Source: UBA7396 sp034675265 (GTDB lineage: Bacteria > Patescibacteriota > Gracilibacteria > BD1-5 > UBA6164). Taken from it: a DNA stretch of 15,589 nt. The stretch is taken from positions 1 through 15,589 of the forward strand of contig JAUCDK010000025.1 of the NCBI GenBank assembly GCA_034675265.1, read 5' to 3'. The position numbers and the translations under genes are program-made. This document shows, in pieces, positions 15,565 to 15,589 of this stretch; the stretch's first letter is position 1, and every line of letters starts with the position of its first letter. Under the pieces are notes generated by a model. It was not told where the DNA came from, did no database searches, and worked only from the letters and a program-made list of their open reading frames with translations.

Positions 15565-15589
15565 AAAAAGATGAAATTTTATTAAATCA

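Noticed and set aside
1..15589. UGA read as tryptophan (Mycoplasma-type code 4).
   Set aside because: UGA falls at glycines of Walker A, Walker B and GGFG turns, and TGG already supplies tryptophan in conserved places.

Overview
This window comes from a bacterium that reads UGA as glycine (translation table 25), as known for the candidate phyla Gracilibacteria and Absconditabacteria (SR1) within the Patescibacteria/CPR. In-frame TGA falls on invariant glycines (Walker A and Walker B of two PilT ATPases, the HLGDWG element of arginyl-tRNA synthetase, the GGFG of a barstar), while TGG still encodes tryptophan. All 16 genes stop at TAA or TAG. The DNA is very AT-rich, arginine is mostly AGA, and nearly all genes lack a Shine-Dalgarno sequence. 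Read with the standard code almost every gene looks broken; read with table 25 each is one intact frame. The window does not allow a choice between the two phyla.

Layout. Positions 1-499 hold the end of an unrecognised gene with a strong terminator. Positions 524-4422 form one + strand unit: DNA polymerase III delta subunit (holA), then a Bat-type set of two membrane-anchored von Willebrand A proteins and a TPR/glutamine-rich protein. Convergent to it is a small secreted-protein gene (4427-4825, - strand) that is the compositional outlier: no UGA codon, higher GC, and the only clear Shine-Dalgarno. Next are ybaB (- strand) and, divergently from a shared promoter region, an acidic coiled-coil protein followed by a first PilT-type ATPase. 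Then come argS, a short GC-rich intergenic island, and a Trm9/ALKBH8-like methyltransferase. Convergent to the methyltransferase is a two-gene - strand unit of a type IV prepilin and a barstar-like protein. A full-length RelA/SpoT homologue (+) converges with a final - strand unit of a second PilT and a cNMP-binding/GAF-like protein.

Themes. Type IV pili run through the window: a prepilin and two PilT-like ATPases, each in a small unit with a non-standard partner (barstar, acidic coiled-coil protein, cNMP/GAF protein). The rest is mostly housekeeping (replication clamp loading, nucleoid-associated YbaB, tRNA charging, stringent response) plus the Bat cluster.

The genome is compact. Convergent genes share bidirectional terminators that lie inside their coding ends, -35 boxes sit in or beside T-tracts, and one palindromic -35 hexamer could serve two divergent promoters. 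No tRNA, rRNA, CRISPR array, transposase or phage gene was seen.
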